This document shows positions 51,802 through 61,116 of a stretch of DNA of 64,000 nt, in pieces. Source of the DNA: Rhizobium sp. Root274 (GTDB lineage Bacteria > Pseudomonadota > Alphaproteobacteria > Rhizobiales > Rhizobiaceae); contig NZ_LMJE01000001.1 in the NCBI RefSeq assembly GCF_001429245.1, forward strand, positions 435,186 through 499,185. Direction: 5' to 3'. The position numbers were made by a program, and so were the translations under genes. The notes below the pieces were generated by a model. It saw only the letters and a list, made by a program, of their open reading frames with translations. It had not been told where the DNA came from and ran no database searches. The first letter of the stretch is position 1; each line of letters starts with the position of its first letter.

Positions 51802-52350
51802 ATGAAAGTCAGCCGAGAACAGATGGTAGAAAATCGGCGCCGGATTCTGGACGTCGCAGGCCGGTTGTTCAAGGACAAGGGCTTCGACGCGGTCAGCGTT
51901 GCGGAAGTCATGAAGGCAGCCGGCATGACCCATGGCGGCTTTTACGGACATTTCACCTCAAAAGACGATCTCGTGGCGCAGGCGCTGGCTCACGCGTTTG
52001 CCGCCGACAGCGCCGGAAACAGCGATTTCAGCACTTTTGTCCGCTCCTACCTGGCTCCGCGCCACTGCGACAACGCGGCCGAGGGTTGCCCCACTGCGGG
52101 TCTCGCTGCCGCCATTCGCCACCAGACACCTGCTGCGCAAGCCGCCATGACAGAGGGTCTGCGCACGCAGATCGCACGCATCGAGAAGGCGCTGCCTGAA
52201 CAAAACGCGGACGAGGCGCGTCGCGCAGCGATCGGAAGCTGGGCAGCCATGGTTGGGGCGGTCATCCTGGCCAGAGCGGTCGATGATCGTCAACTGGCGG
52301 AAGAGGTTCTGGAGCAGACGCGCGCCTGGATCGATAACCGCGTCCGCTAG
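51802..52350 (+). CDS. TetR-family repressor
   Basis: 182 aa from the ATG at 51802 (GGAG upstream). HTH region NRRRILDVAGRLFKDKGFDAVSVAEVMKAAGMTHGGFYGHFTSKDDLV, with the C-terminal TetR_C pattern CDNAAEGCPTAGLAAAI. Divergent from the SDR gene. Confidence 0.92.
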   Translation: MKVSREQMVENRRRILDVAGRLFKDKGFDAVSVAEVMKAAGMTHGGFYGHFTSKDDLVAQALAHAFAADSAGNSDFSTFVRSYLAPRHCDNAAEGCPTAGLAAAIRHQTPAAQAAMTEGLRTQIARIEKALPEQNADEARRAAIGSWAAMVGAVILARAVDDRQLAEEVLEQTRAWIDNRVR

Positions 52351-52513
52351 GGCGCGGGCATGTTCGGTCCCTGATCAAACAATTGCGGCGATCGCAGATG
52401 CGAGAGCCCATTGCCTGCAAAATCACAAGCAAACGGTAGCATTCGGGAGGGGCGTGATCGCCGCCGCGTTCCGTTCCTTTGCGCCGACGTCAACACATGA
52501 CGGAAAGCCCCCT

Positions 52514-52620
52514 TCATGACACCGCCACCGGCTTCGACCGCATCTTCCTCGCCGTTGCCGGATCGGCCCTGCGGCAGAGCCTTGGCGGCAATCCCTTCAT
52601 GATCAGTTCGGCGTCGGCCA
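52514..52620 (-). pseudogene. Relic of a D-2-hydroxyacid dehydrogenase C-terminus
   Basis: Encodes DAELIMKGLPPRLCRRADPA ... SKPVAVS, nearly the same as the last 35 residues of the gene ending at 54721. It breaks off at TCGGCGTCGGCCAC, where a diguanylate cyclase fragment on the other strand begins. Confidence 0.85.
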
Positions 52621-52810
52621 CGACCACACGAAAGACCGCAACCGCCACGTCACCGTCAGCATCGGTGCTGCCTGTGGTCCCGTGCGCACCACCGCCGACT
52701 ACGAGCGCCTGCTGGAAGCCGCCGACCGGGCGCTTTATGCGGCCAAGGGGGATGGGCGCAACAGCTGGCGGGTGTTTGAGGGGGATGCGGTCGAGAGGGT
52801 TGCGGCGTGA
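52610..52810 (+). pseudogene. Relic of a GGDEF-protein C-terminus
   Basis: Encodes GVGHDHTKDRNRHVTVSIGA ... SWRVFEGDAVERVAA and stop, matching the last 66 residues of the cyclase at 47351-48586. A run of 70 bases is identical (52718-52787 versus 48494-48563). No start or catalytic GGEEF is present. Confidence 0.88.
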
Positions 52811-52847
52811 GGGGGGCGGCGGCGCCACCGACTGCGCGCCCCCGTCG

Positions 52848-54551
52848 TCACATCTGACGCCCCCAGATGATACATTTGAGCCCATCGGGTTCAAAGTCGA
52901 AACGCGCTTCACCTTCGATCGTCGATGCCAAAGCTTGCCGGATCAGTTTCGAGCCGAAACCCTGCTTCGACGGAGGGTGCACAAGCGGGCCCCCGGCCTC
53001 CTTCCACTCGATCTGGAAACCGCTGGAGACATCGGCGAGGGTTTCCCAACGGATCGTGATCACGCCGCTCTCGTTCGACAGAGCTCCGTATTTGACGGCA
53101 TTGGTGCCCAGCTCGTGAATGGCCATGGCCACCATGACCCCGATACGGCCTGACAGTCTGACATCGTCGCCAGATACATCGATCCTGTCGGATGCAACCC
53201 CAAGGGCACCTGTGGTGGTCAGAACGAGTTCCTTGAGGCTGAGCTCCTGCCAGTCATCCCGGACAAGAAGATCATGTGTTCTTGCAAGAGAGGACAGACG
53301 GGTGTGAAACGCGCCTAGCGCCGTTGCCGGATCCTCCAGGCTGCGAAATGTCAGCGTGGCGATGGCCTGCACCAACGACAGTGTATTCTTCACCCGGTGG
53401 TTCAGTTCCAGAAGCAGGAGCTTTCGGTCATTCTCGCTCTGCTTCAGGTCCTCGATCTCCGTTGCAGTGCCAAACCAGCAGAAGTTTGCATCAGAGACAT
53501 TCCTGTGCAGGACAGCACGGCTCAGGTGCCACCGGTAGCTCCCGTCTGCCATCCTCAGCCGGTGGTCGCAAGCATAGTCCCGGCCGTCGGCAGCGGCGAT
53601 GCTCCAGTCATGGTTCGTCCGCTCCAAGTCATCAGGGTGGACGAGATTATGCCAGTCGAACAGGCCTGTAACCGGATCGCGGGCCGGCCAGAATTCCGCA
53701 ATCCGCCGGTTGTAATAGGTGACCCGCCCGTCGGCATCCGCCGTCCAGACGAGCTGCGGCATCGCGTCGGCCAACTGCTCGAACTGCCTCTGAAGCTGAA
53801 CACTCAGTTCTTCAAGCTCTCGTTGCTCGGTAACGTCTGTATTCGTTCCGAACCAGGAGTGGATGTTTCCGTGACTGTCACGGATCGGACGAGCGCGCGA
53901 AAGGAACCAGCGGAAACTGCCGTCAGCTTTTCGGAGAGGAAAGATATCTTCCCAGTCTTCGCCGGTCGCGAAGCAATGGGCAATGTGCTCGACCACCCGG
54001 TCGACGTGATCGGGATGATGCACATCGCGCCATCCCCACCCCTCCATCTGGTCCAAGGTCTTGCCGGTATAGTCGTGCCAACGCGCATTGAACCAGTAGA
54101 TCCATCCTTCTCGGTTGGCGACCCACGCCAACTGATCGATATTGTTCGCCAGCGCGCGGAACCCGACTTCCGTATCGCCAGACCGATGGTCGGTGATGTC
54201 CACATTGACGCCCCGGATAGCGATGATCTGGCCGTCCGCCGTCCGTTCGATGGCTGCCCGGTCGAGGATATGCCGAATGGTCCCGTCCGGTCGTATGATC
54301 CGAAATTCATGGGAATACTGTTGAGAATTCTCCAGGAACGCGCTGGTTTCAGCTTCGACACGCAGCCGATCCTCCGGATGTAGCAGGTCGTAGAAACCGA
54401 ACTCTCCAGTGGGTGGGCGTTCGAGCCCGTAAATCGCCACAAGTCCGGGAGACCACTCCAGCACATCATCGGCGACACGCCACAGATAGGTACCGATACC
54501 TTCAAGCATCGGCACGCTGTGTTCTTCAGGCTGGGAAATTATGCCAAGCAT
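52848..54551 (-). CDS. HWE-family sensor histidine kinase with PAS domains
   Basis: 567 aa from the ATG at 54551 (a TTG ten codons upstream is possible). Three PAS/PAC units (LYWRVADDVLEWSPGLVAIYG; NIDQLAWVANREGWIYWFNARW; MPQLVWTADADGRVTYYNRR). Then the HWE box LLLELNHRVKNTLSLVQAIA with the phospho-His, MAIHELGTNAVKYGAL (N box) and the Trp-x-Glu motif in IEWKEAGG. No membrane helix. No response regulator adjacent. Confidence 0.92.
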   Translation of the reverse strand: MLGIISQPEEHSVPMLEGIGTYLWRVADDVLEWSPGLVAIYGLERPPTGEFGFYDLLHPEDRLRVEAETSAFLENSQQYSHEFRIIRPDGTIRHILDRAAIERTADGQIIAIRGVNVDITDHRSGDTEVGFRALANNIDQLAWVANREGWIYWFNARWHDYTGKTLDQMEGWGWRDVHHPDHVDRVVEHIAHCFATGEDWEDIFPLRKADGSFRWFLSRARPIRDSHGNIHSWFGTNTDVTEQRELEELSVQLQRQFEQLADAMPQLVWTADADGRVTYYNRRIAEFWPARDPVTGLFDWHNLVHPDDLERTNHDWSIAAADGRDYACDHRLRMADGSYRWHLSRAVLHRNVSDANFCWFGTATEIEDLKQSENDRKLLLLELNHRVKNTLSLVQAIATLTFRSLEDPATALGAFHTRLSSLARTHDLLVRDDWQELSLKELVLTTTGALGVASDRIDVSGDDVRLSGRIGVMVAMAIHELGTNAVKYGALSNESGVITIRWETLADVSSGFQIEWKEAGGPLVHPPSKQGFGSKLIRQALASTIEGEARFDFEPDGLKCIIWGRQM

Positions 54552-54720
54552 GCAACGATGTTCCGAAAATGGGTTCAACAAAATAACGTCTTAAACAGTT
54601 ATATGCACCAAAATATGGTGCACTGATAGCGCAGGACTCACCCCTCAACTCTACGGCGAGGTGCGCTTGTCTGGTCCTTAGTGGCAGACAATACTTCCAA
54701 CGGCAACAGTCAGCCGCCCC

Positions 54721-55746
54721 TCACGACACCGCCACCGGCTTCGACCGCATCCGCATCGCGGTTGCCGGATCCGCCCGCCGGCAGAGCCTGGGCGGCAGGC
54801 CTTTCAGGATCAGTTCGGCATCGGCCACCGCCATTGATCCCAGTGCATAGAAGGCGTCGCGGGTGCCGCCGGTGCGGTGGGCGGAGAGGAGGATGTTGGG
54901 GGCGTTGCGGACGGGGTCGTCAGCCGGGACGGGTTCTTCCGGGAAGACGTCGGTTGCGACCTTGATATGGCCGGAGGCCGCCGCCTCGATCATGGCGGGG
55001 AAATCGACCACGGCGGCGCGGCTCATCAGGAGGAAGGCAGCACCCTGTTTCATCAGGGCGAACTCGCGCGCGCCGATGAAGCCCTCGTTTTCGCTGGTGA
55101 CGCTGGCGAAAACGCAGACGACCTGGCTTCGCTCCAAGACCTCGTCCAGCGTCGCGGGCTGGCAATCCTCTCGCGTGATGATCTCCTCCGGCAGCCAGGG
55201 ATCGAAGACGCGGACCGTGTTCTTGAACGGGCGGATCAGATCGCGGAACGCCTGGCCGAGATCGCCGAAGCCGATGAGGCCGACCGGGGCGCCGGCGAAG
55301 CGGAAGGTGTCGGTATTGCCTTCGAGGCCGTAAGCTTCGGTGCCGGCGCGAAACGCGCGGTCGGCGACGGTGATGCCGCGGGCGAGATCGAGCGCCATGG
55401 CGAGCGCTGCTTCCGCCACCGGCGCGGCGAAGGCGGAGGCCGGCGTGATCACCCAGATGCCGCGCTCGACGCAGGCCTGGTAATCGATATTGGGCAGGAA
55501 ATTGGATTCGACATTGATGATGGCCTTCAGCTTCGGCGCCCGGTCGAGCCGTTCCTTCGGCATGTCGGTCTGGCCGAAGATCAGCACCGTGTCGGGCAGA
55601 TAGCACTCGACCAAATCTGCGGGCATTTGGCGGTCTTCACAGACGATCACCTCGCCCAGCGCCTCCAGCCGCGCCCGGACGGCGGGTTCCATGATGAGAT
55701 CCAGCGTTCTCGGCAGCGGATCGACCAGAATGACAGCGCGGCTCAT
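54721..55746 (-). CDS. D-2-hydroxyacid dehydrogenase (NAD-binding)
   Basis: 341 aa from the ATG at 55746 (GGGAGG upstream). The Rossmann motif is VGLIGFGDLGQAFRDLI. The catalytic set of the family is FLLMSRAAVVDFPAM (Arg region), DVFPEEPVPADDP (Glu) and LSAHRTGGTRDAF (His). Acts on an unknown 2-hydroxyacid. Its 3' end is duplicated as the relic at 52514-52620. Confidence 0.92.
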   Translation of the reverse strand: MSRAVILVDPLPRTLDLIMEPAVRARLEALGEVIVCEDRQMPADLVECYLPDTVLIFGQTDMPKERLDRAPKLKAIINVESNFLPNIDYQACVERGIWVITPASAFAAPVAEAALAMALDLARGITVADRAFRAGTEAYGLEGNTDTFRFAGAPVGLIGFGDLGQAFRDLIRPFKNTVRVFDPWLPEEIITREDCQPATLDEVLERSQVVCVFASVTSENEGFIGAREFALMKQGAAFLLMSRAAVVDFPAMIEAAASGHIKVATDVFPEEPVPADDPVRNAPNILLSAHRTGGTRDAFYALGSMAVADAELILKGLPPRLCRRADPATAMRMRSKPVAVS

Positions 55747-56275
55747 CGTTTCCTCCCTTGAGAATCGCAGTTGGGTGGAGCTTAGCGCGAAACGGGGATC
55801 GGTGGGGAGGATTGGATATGGCTGCGGGTGCGGGGTGGAACTGGATTGCGATTGAGGTGGGTGATACCCCCTCTGCCCTGCCGGGCATCTCCCCCACACA
55901 TGCAGGGCTATCGCATATGGGACACCCGTGGCGGTTCCGGGTTCCCTCTTCTCCCCTCTGGGAGAAGTGCCGAGCGTATGCGAGGCGATGAGGGGTCTGC
56001 TCGGCACAGCTTAGCGCTTCGCGCCCCCCTCATCCGGCCCTGCGGGCCACCTTCTCCCCGCTGGGGAGAAGAGGGAGGCCGCTTCGTGCGCCGCTTAAAT
56101 CTATATGCAATAGCCCTACCACACGGGGGGAGAGCGGGAGGCGGCCGGGCTTGGCGTCAGGACATGGCGTTCGGGCGGGCAGATGGCCTCGGGCGCAGGC
56201 GATGGGGATCGCGGTCGACGCCGCATGGGGGAGCCGCAAAAAGGAGCGGCAGAGGAGCGGCGTCGACTTGGGGCA
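55747..56275. repeat. Repeat-rich gap between the dehydrogenase and cupin genes
   Basis: No gene. Holds the RIME-like pair at about 55870-56075 (GCAGGGCTATCGCATATGGG ... CTTCTCCCCTCTGGGAGAAG ... CTCATCCGGCCCTGCGGGCC ... CTTCTCCCCGCTGGGGAGAAG), close to the copy at 12900-13100. The rest is unremarkable GC-rich sequence. Confidence 0.75.
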
Positions 56276-56731
56276 TCAGGCAATGGGGGCGCCGAGCAGA
56301 TCGATGGCGTGGGCGCTGCAAATGCGGGCAAGAGCCTGCTGCTGTTCCTGGGTTGGCGGCAGTTGCTCGGGCAGACCGTCTGCGGTGGCGGGACGAGCGG
56401 CCGCCCGGACCATGTTCTCGAAGGGACCATTGGTGATGGTGAGGCAGCGACCATAATCCGACAGCACGCGGAAACCATGGATGCAATCCTTCGGCAGATG
56501 GATGGTGTCGCCTGCGCCCGCTTCGATGACCTCGCCATCCCGCTGGAAGCGGAAGCGGCCTTCGAGGATGAAAAAGGTTTCGCTTTCCTGATGATGCACA
56601 TGCAACGGCGGGGCGAAGTCCTTGGCCATTCGATGTTCGATGATGGACAGGCCTTCGGCATTGTCCGCCTGCTTGAGGTGGACGAGGAGCTGGGCGGTCA
56701 TGAACCAGAGGTTTTCGGGGGTCGCGGTCAT
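56276..56731 (-). CDS. Cupin-domain protein
   Basis: 151 aa from the ATG at 56731 (AAGGA 7 bases upstream; ATG 56746 also possible). Cupin motif 1 PPLHVHHQESETFFILEGRF and motif 2 GDTIHLPKDCIHGFRVLSD give a metal site of three His and one Glu. A C-terminal helix completes it. Divergent from a LysR gene that may regulate it. Confidence 0.9.
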   Translation of the reverse strand: MTATPENLWFMTAQLLVHLKQADNAEGLSIIEHRMAKDFAPPLHVHHQESETFFILEGRFRFQRDGEVIEAGAGDTIHLPKDCIHGFRVLSDYGRCLTITNGPFENMVRAAARPATADGLPEQLPPTQEQQQALARICSAHAIDLLGAPIA

Positions 56732-57090
56732 AAGATTTCCTTTCATGGGTGAAATGGCGCGCACAAGCGCGCGATCGAGGTTGGGACTGTTGTCTTTCTC
56801 AGCCAAAATCGGGGTCGTCGCGGCGAGGACCGTGCCTCTTCCACCCGTGATGAACGCGCCCTCGCCCCTTCCCCCTTGGCGGGGTGATCGCCGTCGATGC
56901 GGCCGTGCCTTCGGCATGATCGGCAAAGGTGCCGACACGCCGCAGGCAGGCGTCATGGGGGTGCGATCTTGCGATTGAGACGAGGACAAACGCCTTCACC
57001 GATTTTCTCCGAAACCAATTTTGATGCGCCCGATGTATCAAAGGGTCCGGAAATGATAAGACCGATCATCGAGCATCATTGTATGAAAGA
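56732..57090. other. Divergent spacer between the cupin and LysR genes
   Basis: 359 bases without a convincing gene. On the minus strand near 57015-56990 a ribosome site and GTGAAGGCGTTTGTC resemble the first codons of an MDR oxidoreductase, then the likeness ends, so a fragment of such a gene may lie here. The promoter-proximal part near LysR contains ATGATAAGACCGATCATCG as a possible LysR site. Confidence 0.4.
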
Positions 57091-58002
57091 ATGAGCATGA
57101 AGTCGCTGGATCCGCTGGAAGGCGTTGCCGCCTTTCTGACTGTCGCCAAACATCTGAGCTTCACCCGCGCGGCGGAAGAGTTGAGGATGTCGCGGGCAAC
57201 CGTCAGCGCCCAGGTTCAGGTGCTGGAGAGCAAGCTCGGCGTGCGGCTTTTGCATCGCTCGACCCGCAATGTCGTTTTGACCGAGGCGGGCTCGGCCTAT
57301 GTCCAGTCGCTGACCGGCATCCTGCCGCAGATCCGCGAAGCGGAGCGGGCGGCACTCAGCTATCAGGAGGAGGTTGTCGGCCGGCTGAAGATGACCGTGC
57401 CGCCTGAATTTGCGCAGATGCACATGGCGCCGATCATCGCCGAATTCCTCAAGCGCAATCCTTCGGTGTCCATCGACGTCACGTTTTCACACCGGGCGGT
57501 CAACCTGATCGAGGAAGGCTATGATCTGGCCATTCGCGGGACCATCGTGCTGGAGCCCAATCTCATCACCCGCCCTCTCGGCGATTCACCGCTCGTCATC
57601 TGTGCCGCACCCGAATATCTCGAAAGACATGGCGCCCCGGCCGAGCCCATCGATCTTGCAAACCATGCCTTGCTGCATTTCTCCGGCCTGCGCTGGGGCA
57701 ATGTCTGGGTGATGAGCAAGGACGGGCAGACGCTGCGCGTGCCGATCGTGCCGCGTTATCTCGCCAATGACGGCCTTACGCTGCGGGATGTGGCTGTGGC
57801 CGGGGCCGGCATCACACTGTTGCCCATGTTCGAAATCGGCCGGGAGATCCGGGACGGGCGGCTGGTGCGCGTGCTCGACCAGTGGGAGATCGGCTCGGTG
57901 CCCGTTCATGCCGTCTATCCCGCCAACAAGAACATCGCCTCCAAGGTCCGGCGGTTCACCGACTTCCTGGCGAAGAGCCTGCCGAAGGATGCCTATTGCT
58001 AG
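57091..58002 (+). CDS. LysR-family regulator
   Basis: 303 aa from the ATG at 57091 (ATG 57097 also possible). HTH: LDPLEGVAAFLTVAKHLSFTRAAEELRMSRATVSAQVQVLESKLGVRLLHRSTRNVVLTEAG. The effector domain matches the DgdR/aaeR-like group (DLAIRGTIVLEPNLITRPLG). Likely controls the divergent cupin gene. Confidence 0.92.
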   Translation: MSMKSLDPLEGVAAFLTVAKHLSFTRAAEELRMSRATVSAQVQVLESKLGVRLLHRSTRNVVLTEAGSAYVQSLTGILPQIREAERAALSYQEEVVGRLKMTVPPEFAQMHMAPIIAEFLKRNPSVSIDVTFSHRAVNLIEEGYDLAIRGTIVLEPNLITRPLGDSPLVICAAPEYLERHGAPAEPIDLANHALLHFSGLRWGNVWVMSKDGQTLRVPIVPRYLANDGLTLRDVAVAGAGITLLPMFEIGREIRDGRLVRVLDQWEIGSVPVHAVYPANKNIASKVRRFTDFLAKSLPKDAYC

Positions 58003-58169
58003 GGCTGGACGGGAAGGACTACGCGGGCACGGCAACGCTCAGAAGGGCGCGATGAGCGGGCGGCGTGATGCGCGGTTGGCCGGAATGTCCGCTTCTGGCT
58101 CAAGCCAGTCAATGGCGCGACGCCGATGACGATCTGTTTCGACTGTTGATCTGAACCGGCCATGCGACC

Positions 58170-59090
58170 TCACATTGCAGCGGGGCTTTTCACATTCTGC
58201 CTGCGCAGGAACTCCCGGAACCAGCGCTGCGCGGGATGAACATCGTTGCGCCGGTGCCAGGACATGTCGAACCGGACGGAACCCAGAGGAAGTGGCGGTT
58301 CAAATATCGCGAGGTCTCCTGTCGCGTCGGACGCCTCGACGACGCCCCGCATCAAAGTCGCGACGAGATCCGAAGACGCGATCAGTTTCGGGGCCGCGTA
58401 CATGTGAGGCAGAGTGAGCGCCAGCCGTCGACGGAGCCCCCGTTTTGCGAGCGCGGCGTCCACCACTCCGAACCTGTCACTTTCCAACGAAACGAGCAGG
58501 TGGGACATCTGCAGAAAGGCGTCGAGCGTCAGTTCCTGCGAAGCGAGCAAATGGTCCTTCCTGACGATGCACACGAAGGTCTCCTCGAAAAGAGGTTCGC
58601 TCAGGATGCGGCCGGCCGGCGTGTGAGGAACGCCAACCGTCAGGTCGACCTCACCTGAATCCAGCAGCGTGACCGCCTCGTCGCGGTGCCCAAGATTGCG
58701 AACATGCATGACCATTCCTGGAGCTTCATGCCTCAAGGCGGCCAGCAGCCTGGGGAGCAACACAAATGCCGCATGCTCGGCCAGTCCGATCGAGATGGTT
58801 GCCGTCGATTGCGACGGCTCAAATGTCTGGGTGAACTCAAGCGTCTTTTGGATTTGCGACAGCGCATGTCCGATCGGCTCCGCCAGGTCGACCGCACGCG
58901 GGGTCGGCTGCAGGCCGTCCGGGCCGCGGATGAAGAGTTCGTCGTTCAGAAGGCTCCGTAGCCGCGACAGGGCCGCGCTCATGGCAGGCTGCGTTCTTCC
59001 GATTCGAACGCCAGCGCGTGTGACGCTTCGCTCTGCCATGAGGGCGTCAAAGGCGACAAGAAGGTTGAGGTCTATTCCATGTAAATCCAT
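58170..59090 (-). CDS. LysR-family regulator (NodD-like group)
   Basis: 306 aa. IDLNLLVAFDALMAERSVTRAGVRIGRTQPAMSAALSRLRSLLNDELFIR, with the LPRLLAALRHEAPGM effector start, places it with NodD/LeuO-like LysR proteins. Divergent from the SnoaL/MDR pair, so it probably regulates them. Confidence 0.92.
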   Translation of the reverse strand: MDLHGIDLNLLVAFDALMAERSVTRAGVRIGRTQPAMSAALSRLRSLLNDELFIRGPDGLQPTPRAVDLAEPIGHALSQIQKTLEFTQTFEPSQSTATISIGLAEHAAFVLLPRLLAALRHEAPGMVMHVRNLGHRDEAVTLLDSGEVDLTVGVPHTPAGRILSEPLFEETFVCIVRKDHLLASQELTLDAFLQMSHLLVSLESDRFGVVDAALAKRGLRRRLALTLPHMYAAPKLIASSDLVATLMRGVVEASDATGDLAIFEPPLPLGSVRFDMSWHRRNDVHPAQRWFREFLRRQNVKSPAAM

Positions 59091-59102
59091 GGCGTGGATG
59101 TT

Positions 59103-59117
59103 TACTCATATCGAGTA
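59103..59117. promoter_or_regulatory. Possible LysR binding site
   Basis: Inverted repeat TACTC-N5-GAGTA in the 89-base spacer between the LysR and SnoaL starts; a T/A-flanked dyad of this size is typical of LysR sites. Confidence 0.5.
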
Positions 59118-59179
59118 TCGATTTCAATGATGGATCGGCGACGTATAGAAACGGTGTCTCACTCACCTGGAGCAAACGA

Positions 59180-59632
59180 ATGAGCACCAACAACCGCCCC
59201 GTAGTCAGCGGCATTTCCGAGCAGGACCTGCAGACGCTGATGCGCTTCTATACTGCTTTCGCCGGTCAGCCCGACCTCCTCGACGAATGCGTCACACCCG
59301 ACTGGCAGGATATTCCGCTGGCGCCGGGCCAGGCGCCTGGACGCGAGGGCATGAAACCTCTGATCGAAGGTTTCGGCGCCGCCTTCGCCGACCTGACAGT
59401 CGAGGTTCTGGAGGTCATCGGTGGCCCAGACCGCGCGGCCGTCCGCGCCGTCATCACCGGACGTCACGTTGCGGAATGGTTCGGTGTACCGGCCACCGGC
59501 CGCGCGTTTTCCCTCGCCATTCACGAGTTTCACACGATCGAAAACGGCATGCTGACCAAGACCTACCACATGGAGGACTGGATGGGCTGGTTCGCACAGG
59601 TCGGCGCGCAGCCGGTTGCATCAGGAGAATGA
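59180..59632 (+). CDS. SnoaL-like ester cyclase family protein
   Basis: 150 aa. LQTLMRFYTAFAGQPDLLDECVTPDWQDIPLAPGQAPGREGM and TGRHVAEWFGVPATGRAFSLAIHEFHTIENGMLTKTYHMEDWMGW fit the SnoaL fold. Role unknown. Its stop overlaps the region of the next start (ATGA), so it is coupled to the MDR gene. Confidence 0.88.
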   Translation: MSTNNRPVVSGISEQDLQTLMRFYTAFAGQPDLLDECVTPDWQDIPLAPGQAPGREGMKPLIEGFGAAFADLTVEVLEVIGGPDRAAVRAVITGRHVAEWFGVPATGRAFSLAIHEFHTIENGMLTKTYHMEDWMGWFAQVGAQPVASGE

Positions 59633-59634
59633 CG

Positions 59635-60555
59635 ATGAGGAGCATTGTCTTGACCGCCTATGGCGAGGCCCCATACCTCACTGAGGTGGCAATGCCGGAA
59701 CCCGGCACGACCGACGTCCTCGTCCGCGTTGTGGCTGCCTCCCTCAACCCGCTGGATAACAAGCTGCAGGCGGGTTACATGGATGGCTTCTTCCCGCTCA
59801 CCTTCCCTTCAAAGATGGGGACAGATGTGGCTGGCATCGTCGAGAAGACCGGCTCGCTGATGTCCCGGTGGCGGGTCGGCGACCGCGTGGTCGCGCGACT
59901 GGCTCCCACCGCGGGCGGCGCCTTTGCCGAGTTCGCTCTCGTTCCGGAAGACCAGCTCGTTCTCATCCCCGAAGGCATCGACTTCGACCAAGCGGCCGGC
60001 ATGCCGACGGCTGCGGCAACCGCATGGCAGGCTCTGTTCGAGACCGCGGGTCTGACGGCAGGTCAAACCGTGCTGATCCATGCTGGCGCAGGTGGCGTCG
60101 GCAGCTTTGCGATCCAGTTCGCCCATGCCGCCGGTGCACGCGTTGTCGCCACGGCTTCAGGCGATGGCATAGAGATCGCCCGCCGCCTTGGCGCCGACCA
60201 GGTCATAGACTACCGTGCGGCAGATTTTGCATCAGCCGTTTCCGATGCTGATGTCGTGCTGGACACCATCGGCGGTGACACACAGCAGAAGTCCTTTGGC
60301 GTCCTGCGCCGAGGTGGCAAGCTCATTACCATCGTAAGCCCTCCGGACGAGACCTTGGCAAAGGCACATGGCGTGGAGGCGGCATTCGTCTTCCATGCGT
60401 CGGATGGCAAGCGGCTCTCTACGGTGATGAAGGAAATCGCCTCCAAGGGGATGTCGCCTTTGATCGACAGCACCTTCTCTCTCGAAGCTTTCGGTGAAGC
60501 CTTCGCACGGCAGGCTTCCGGTCGAGCGCGCGGCAAGATCAGCATTCGCATCTGA
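59635..60555 (+). CDS. NADP-dependent MDR oxidoreductase (quinone reductase type)
   Basis: 306 aa from the ATG at 59635 (GGAG 7 bases upstream; ATG 59629 is too close). Motifs GTDVAGIVEKTG, AAGMPTAAATAWQAL and cofactor site HAGAGGVGSFAIQFAHAAGARV, with ADQVIDYRAADF. No zinc ligands. Co-transcribed with the SnoaL gene. Confidence 0.92.
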   Translation: MRSIVLTAYGEAPYLTEVAMPEPGTTDVLVRVVAASLNPLDNKLQAGYMDGFFPLTFPSKMGTDVAGIVEKTGSLMSRWRVGDRVVARLAPTAGGAFAEFALVPEDQLVLIPEGIDFDQAAGMPTAAATAWQALFETAGLTAGQTVLIHAGAGGVGSFAIQFAHAAGARVVATASGDGIEIARRLGADQVIDYRAADFASAVSDADVVLDTIGGDTQQKSFGVLRRGGKLITIVSPPDETLAKAHGVEAAFVFHASDGKRLSTVMKEIASKGMSPLIDSTFSLEAFGEAFARQASGRARGKISIRI

Positions 60556-60719
60556 GGAGATCGGGCCAGATTGTAAAGATCCGGGTAAATTGCCGACCCC
60601 AACACTCAGCGATTCATGCTGATGGTGACGGGTTTGGCACCAATGTACCCATCCTGACGCAAAGGCGTCAGGGCGGGTATCGGGCCAAACCTGCCGTCGC
60701 CTGCGCTCGCTCCTCCCCC

Positions 60720-61040
60720 TCACCCCGCCGCCTTCAGCACCGAGGCCAGCAGGCCGGGGAAACGCGCCTCCAGGTCCTCGACCCTGAGGCTCAGCCGTCG
60801 GCCGCGGCCGAGGGGTTCGTTGCGGATGACGCCGGCTTCGCGCAGGACCTTCATCAGGTGGGATTTCGTCGATTTCGGGATCGTGGGATCGGAGAGATGG
60901 CATTGCGCCATGTCGAGGGGGCCGGCCGAGAGCTGGCGGACGATGGCGAGGCGTTCGGGGTCGCTCAGGGCAAAGAGAACGTCTGTCAGCCGCAGGTCGT
61001 GTCGGTCCGGATGGGGCAGCTCGGGGCTCGGGAGTGTCAT
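60720..61040 (-). CDS. ArsR-family repressor
   Basis: 106 aa from the ATG at 61040. LTDVLFALSDPERLAIVRQLSAGPLDMAQCHLSDPTIPKSTKSHLMKVLREAGVI is the winged helix. Divergent from an MFS gene, with two inverted repeats between. Confidence 0.9.
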   Translation of the reverse strand: MTLPSPELPHPDRHDLRLTDVLFALSDPERLAIVRQLSAGPLDMAQCHLSDPTIPKSTKSHLMKVLREAGVIRNEPLGRGRRLSLRVEDLEARFPGLLASVLKAAG

Positions 61041-61105
61041 GGTTCGAAAATAGTTGAACCATCCAGAAAACTCCAGTAGATCTTTGTTCGAAATTCTTCG
61101 AACAA
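61039..61105. promoter_or_regulatory. Paired operators between ArsR and MFS genes
   Basis: TGGTTC-N10-GAACCA overlaps the ArsR start (about 61040-61061). A perfect TTGTTCGAA-N4-TTCGAACAA lies at 61084-61105. The TTCGAA/GGTTC cores are shared, fitting one repressor that controls both genes. Confidence 0.75.
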
Positions 61106-61116
61106 TTGGACTTTCT

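Noticed and set aside
52479..53153. 225-codon plus-strand frame over the relic region
   Set aside because: It runs out of frame with both relic fragments and antisense to the sensor kinase end; composition is that of a shadow.
56799..57041. 80-codon minus-strand frame starting like an MDR oxidoreductase
   Set aside because: Only the first few codons resemble the family; the remainder has no coding character. Noted as a possible fragment in the spacer entry.
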